DNA of 64,000 nt from an uncultured Draconibacterium sp. Lineage in GTDB: Bacteria > Bacteroidota > Bacteroidia > Bacteroidales > Prolixibacteraceae. A model generated the notes under the pieces. The model made no database searches. It saw only the letters and a program-made list of their open reading frames with translations, and was not told the origin of the DNA. The position numbers and the translations under genes are program-made. How positions within the stretch are numbered: position 1 is the first letter of the stretch; each line of letters starts with the position of its first letter. This document shows, in pieces, positions 60,560-64,000 of this stretch. The stretch covers positions 1,584,501 through 1,648,500 of the forward strand of contig NZ_OY781365.1 in the NCBI RefSeq assembly GCF_963676815.1, read 5' to 3'.

Positions 60560-63500
60560 TTAATTATCAGAAACTGCCAGCTTTTTCTCTTTCACAAAAA
60601 CACTCCTCACCCTATCTAAAACATCGTAAACACAAGGGATTACAATAAGCGTAAGTAAAGTTGAAGTTACCAAACCGCCAACCACTGCCAGTGCCATTGG
60701 CGAACGCAGCGATGCACTTTCGCCAAAACCTATGGTAAGTGGTAAAAGGGCTAATATGGTTGTTAAACTGGTCATTACAATTGGCCGTATACGTTGCTGT
60801 CCGGCTTGCAGAATAGCTTGTTTTCGTTCCACTCCTTCACGGATGAGCTGATTGATCCGGTCGACCAGAATGATCGAGTCGTTTACGGCAATACCCACCA
60901 ACATAATCACCCCTATAATGGCCATTATGTTGAACGTTTTTCCGAGAATAAAGAAGATGAGAACACTACCCACAACTGCCAGCGGAATAGTTAACAGAAT
61001 GGTAAACGGGTGAATAAGCGACTCGAACTGAGAAGCCAGCACCATATATACCAACACAATCGAAAGCAGCAAGGCAAAAGTGAGGTTAGTCAACGATTCC
61101 TGGCGTTTTTCTTCTTCACCCGTTACCATGATTCGGTAATCAGGTAATAGATCAATACTTGCTGTTTGCAATCGAATATCGTTTGCCACGTGATCCAACG
61201 GAATACCGTCTTCCAACTGTGCTGTAACTTTTCCTATACGGTTTTGATTCCTTCTGAAAATTTCTTTTGGCGATACGCCGTAACTAATATCGGCTATTTC
61301 GCTTAATCGGAAAACCTGGTCGCCCGATGTGATTATCAATGAACCGATTTCATCGATACTTTTCTCGGGAACTTTAATTGTAATATCCTGCATTTCGCCA
61401 CTACGTTCCAGTTCGCCAGCATCTTTACCCTGCAACTGATCCTGCATTTGTGTAATTACACTGCTGATATCAACATTGTACATTCCGGCGCGCATACGGT
61501 CAACATGAATTTCCACCTCCGGTGCACCATCTTCAATGGATGTTTGAATATTGAAAAGTCCGTTAACTCCCTGCATTTTTTCTTTCACCTGGTTAACAAC
61601 CCGTTCAATTTCATCCAGTTCTTCGCCACGAACCTCAACCACAACAGGAGCTTCATCGGTTCCAAGAATCGACTGAAGTGCACTTTCTTCCTGTGAGAAG
61701 CTAACTTCAAGTCCCTCGATATTAGCCGTTAACTGATCAAGAGTTTTTACAATACTTTCGGTTGAAATAGTTGATTCAGGTTTAAGTATAACTTTCAGCT
61801 CTGCTGTATTTTCACCTTCGAAAACAGCATTTTGATCGCCCGAGATACTTGAAGACGGACCAGCCTGCGAATAAATTTTATCTAAATTATCGCCCAGGTA
61901 ATCCATTAAAATACCTTCCAGATTTCTCACTGTCGATTCGGTGCGCTCTAACTCTGTTCCTTCCTGCAATTTCAGATTAACAGTAAGCTCGTGCGTTTGA
62001 GTTTTTGGCATAAATTCGGTACCGATTTGCGGAATAAGCAATGCCGCTCCACCAATCGCTACGGTTGCGATAATTATTACCATCCACTTGGCATCGATTA
62101 CTTTTGATAAGAAACGGCCATAACCGCCAACTTTTACCGATTTTGATTTCATCGGAGATTTTTTGTTGCGATAGAACCGGTGGTACATCATAGGGATTAA
62201 AAAGATGGCCACTACCAACGACGAAAGTAGCGAGAATGCTACCGTCCAGGCCTGATCTTTAAATAACTCACCTGAAGCACCGTGTAAATAAACAATCGGT
62301 AAGAAAACGATGATTGTTGTAAGCGTTGATGCTGTAATTGCCCCGCCAACTTCGGCAGTTCCGTTAATTGCCGCATCTTTTACACTCATGCCGTTTTCGT
62401 GGTTTCGGAAAATATTTTCAAGAACCACAATGGCATTATCAACCAGCATACCCGCACCCAGCGCGAGCCCTCCCAAAGTCATAATATTTATTGTGAGATG
62501 GTTGAAATACATTAGGTTGAAAGTGGCCACAATCGAGATTGGTATAGCAACACTAACAATCAGTGTAGTTCCGAATCGGCGCAGGAAAACAAATAAAACA
62601 ACAATTGCCAGCAAAATACCCAGCAAAGCAGTTTCCTGCACTTCGCCAATCGCACTGCTGATAAAGCGGCCCTGATTGGTTACGCCAATTAATTCGTAGC
62701 CCGGAAGTGCTTTTTCAATATCAACCAATGCTTCGTTAATTTGCTCAACCGCATTTACCGTATTGAATTTTGTTTCTTTATAAATGGAAAGCCCCAAACA
62801 ACGTTCGCCATTTATGTGAACAATGTTGGTTGGTTCTTTATTACCGATAGAAACCGCAGCCACATCTTTTAAATAAACCGGAGCCATTGCAACCCGGTTT
62901 TGATTGGTAGTTGTAGTTGTTTCGGTGCTGCTTACAGCTTTATAACCAACAATCAGATTCTCAAAATCCTCAACGGTTTGCAACATCGATACACCTTTTA
63001 CAATGTATTGTGTGCCCATATCGGTGATTTGTCCACCTGAAACGTTGCGGTTAAAATTCTGAATGCGCGACGCCACCTCATCCATGGTCAGACCCTGCGC
63101 ATCAAGCCGGTAAATATCGGTTTCAATAACTATTTCACTCTCTTCCTGTCCCGATATTTCTACCTCGGCTACGCCTTCCAAACGAACCAACTCGTTTCTC
63201 ACGTAGTTTTCAGCAACTTTACGCAGCTCGTTCATGTTGGTAATTTCGTTGTGCTTCAGCCCAATTATCATTACCGGAGTCGTGTTCGGATCGTGTTGAG
63301 TGATCTGCAGTTCGTCAATATCAGAGTTTTGGGTAAGCGTATTCAAGGCCTTTTGCAGGTCGAGAAAAGCTTCATCCATATCTTTATTCCAGGCGTATTC
63401 TACTGTTATTTGTGCCGATCCTACCCGTGAAGAAGATGTTACCTGAATTACGTCGGACTGGCGAATGGCAAGAGCTTCGATGTTTTCAACAAACTGCTGC

Positions 63501-63682
63501 TCCATTTCTTCCGGAGGTCGCTCGCCCGAAGTCACTTCCACAAAAATGCGGGGCGAATTCAGATCGGGAAAGAGATCGACCCCCAATTTATCGTACGAAA
63601 TGTAGCCCAGCAACAAAACGCCAAGCACCACCATTAAAACGGTAACCGGGTAATCGACAGAAAATTGCGTTAATTTTTTCAT
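60560..63682 (-). CDS. efflux RND transporter permease subunit
   Basis: A 1040-residue RND permease of normal length that exports substrates using the proton gradient. The start is MKKLTQFSVDYPVTVLMVVL. TM4 has GMLVDNAIVVLENIF, the same DN variant as the fused pump. The porter domains are at about 30-330 and 560-870, with 12 helices in all, and the end is FVKEKKLAVSDN. It is the second gene of the operon: the adaptor gene stops 30 bp upstream of this start and the RND-ABC gene follows 138 bp later. Two RND genes in one operon suggest heteromultimeric or separate use of a shared adaptor. Confidence 0.94.
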   Translation of the reverse strand: MKKLTQFSVDYPVTVLMVVLGVLLLGYISYDKLGVDLFPDLNSPRIFVEVTSGERPPEEMEQQFVENIEALAIRQSDVIQVTSSSRVGSAQITVEYAWNKDMDEAFLDLQKALNTLTQNSDIDELQITQHDPNTTPVMIIGLKHNEITNMNELRKVAENYVRNELVRLEGVAEVEISGQEESEIVIETDIYRLDAQGLTMDEVASRIQNFNRNVSGGQITDMGTQYIVKGVSMLQTVEDFENLIVGYKAVSSTETTTTTNQNRVAMAPVYLKDVAAVSIGNKEPTNIVHINGERCLGLSIYKETKFNTVNAVEQINEALVDIEKALPGYELIGVTNQGRFISSAIGEVQETALLGILLAIVVLFVFLRRFGTTLIVSVAIPISIVATFNLMYFNHLTINIMTLGGLALGAGMLVDNAIVVLENIFRNHENGMSVKDAAINGTAEVGGAITASTLTTIIVFLPIVYLHGASGELFKDQAWTVAFSLLSSLVVAIFLIPMMYHRFYRNKKSPMKSKSVKVGGYGRFLSKVIDAKWMVIIIATVAIGGAALLIPQIGTEFMPKTQTHELTVNLKLQEGTELERTESTVRNLEGILMDYLGDNLDKIYSQAGPSSSISGDQNAVFEGENTAELKVILKPESTISTESIVKTLDQLTANIEGLEVSFSQEESALQSILGTDEAPVVVEVRGEELDEIERVVNQVKEKMQGVNGLFNIQTSIEDGAPEVEIHVDRMRAGMYNVDISSVITQMQDQLQGKDAGELERSGEMQDITIKVPEKSIDEIGSLIITSGDQVFRLSEIADISYGVSPKEIFRRNQNRIGKVTAQLEDGIPLDHVANDIRLQTASIDLLPDYRIMVTGEEEKRQESLTNLTFALLLSIVLVYMVLASQFESLIHPFTILLTIPLAVVGSVLIFFILGKTFNIMAIIGVIMLVGIAVNDSIILVDRINQLIREGVERKQAILQAGQQRIRPIVMTSLTTILALLPLTIGFGESASLRSPMALAVVGGLVTSTLLTLIVIPCVYDVLDRVRSVFVKEKKLAVSDN

Positions 63683-63712
63683 AACTGATTTGTCTTTGTT
63701 TTACCGGCTACA

Positions 63713-64000
63713 CTATAAAATCACTTTCACTTTTGAATTATCGCGGAGTGTTTCAAATCCTTTTATAATCAAACGGTCGTTCTGGCTGAGGCCTTCAATA
63801 ACTTCAATTTCATCTTGATTTGAAATACCTGTGGTGATTCGACGATCGTTGGCGGCGCTGTTACGTCCAACAATAAATACATATTTTCCGCGCGAACCGG
63901 TCATAATCACATCTTTCGGGATAACTACAGCACTGTCTTTTTGGGCAGTAATAATGTTGGCTTTTATAAACATTCCGGGGCGTAGTTTTAGCTCTGGATT
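63713..64000 (-). CDS. RND periplasmic adaptor subunit (5' end cut by window edge)
   Basis: C-terminal 95 codons of an HlyD/AcrA-like membrane fusion protein, open to the window edge at 64000. The visible start region reads PELKLRPGMFIKANI, a typical 'LRPGMxVxVxI' turn of the beta-barrel domain, followed by the membrane-proximal domain (VVIPKDVIMTGSRGKYVFIV and GLSQNDRLIIKGFETLRDNSKVKVIL). It is the first visible gene of the operon and would join the RND permeases to an outer-membrane TolC-like channel. Confidence 0.9.
   Translation of the reverse strand, partial: NPELKLRPGMFIKANIITAQKDSAVVIPKDVIMTGSRGKYVFIVGRNSAANDRRITTGISNQDEIEVIEGLSQNDRLIIKGFETLRDNSKVKVIL

Overview
The window is chromosomal DNA of a Bacteroidota member, most likely class Bacteroidia and plausibly order Marinilabiliales (Prolixibacteraceae-like; the family is an inference). 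Supporting signs are -7 promoter boxes of the form TAnnTTTG instead of sigma-70 boxes, S16 with a long Ala/Glu tail, an HU-like/SPOR fusion, DUF4097 and head-GIN adhesin-like proteins, a two-subunit methylmalonyl-CoA mutase with a GxxExxY gene beside it, a LytTR regulator paired with a Reg_prop/Y_Y_Y histidine kinase, and RND pumps of the VDN type. No rRNA, tRNA, CRISPR array or prophage was seen.

Layout. 1-3.2 kb: a MacB/LolCDE-like ABC exporter (ATPase and two permeases, reverse strand, cut by the left edge). 3.5-8.2 kb: FAD-dependent oxidoreductase, lysA, a GT4 glycosyltransferase and a threonylcarbamoyl-AMP synthase. 8.2-16 kb: head-GIN protein, thioesterase, rimM and rpsP, two envelope lipoproteins, rfbB and galE, and an HU/SPOR protein. 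16-24.5 kb: DoxX, dodecin, a nucleoside hydrolase-FmdE fusion, a 21-bp repeat array, an S4/C1-peptidase/YjbR operon, YraN, LD-carboxypeptidase, a HAD phosphatase and a collagen-like secreted protein. 24.5-35.6 kb: metG, a small XRE/membrane pair, two fasciclin proteins, and mutA-GxxExxY-mutB. 35.6-38.2 kb: an accessory patch with DUF2971, a REP-associated tyrosine transposase between REP-like palindromes, and a second 21-bp array. 38.2-41.2 kb: ECF sigma, anti-sigma and two DUF4097 genes. 41.2-48.5 kb: secreted proteins and a LytTR/LytS two-component system with 21-bp direct repeats on both flanks. 48.5-54.9 kb: acyl-CoA ligase, a DUF5009-type acyltransferase, a Tat-exported TIM-barrel protein, an outer-membrane barrel and a U32 peptidase. 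54.9-64 kb: an efflux operon containing an RND pump, a second RND pump fused in frame to an ABC ATPase, and an ABC-2 permease.

The main points for a second look are (i) the RND-ABC hybrid efflux operon; (ii) LytTR-box-like triplets with exact 21-bp spacing at 44331-44385 and 48136-48190, the second apparently driving an orphan transcript that ends in an intrinsic terminator at 48431-48464; (iii) two long intergenic arrays, also phased at exactly 21 bp (18562-18834, 13 units; 37550-37906, 17 units); and (iv) the REP/transposase patch. All positions and repeat periods were read by eye from the sequence; no database or structure search was run.
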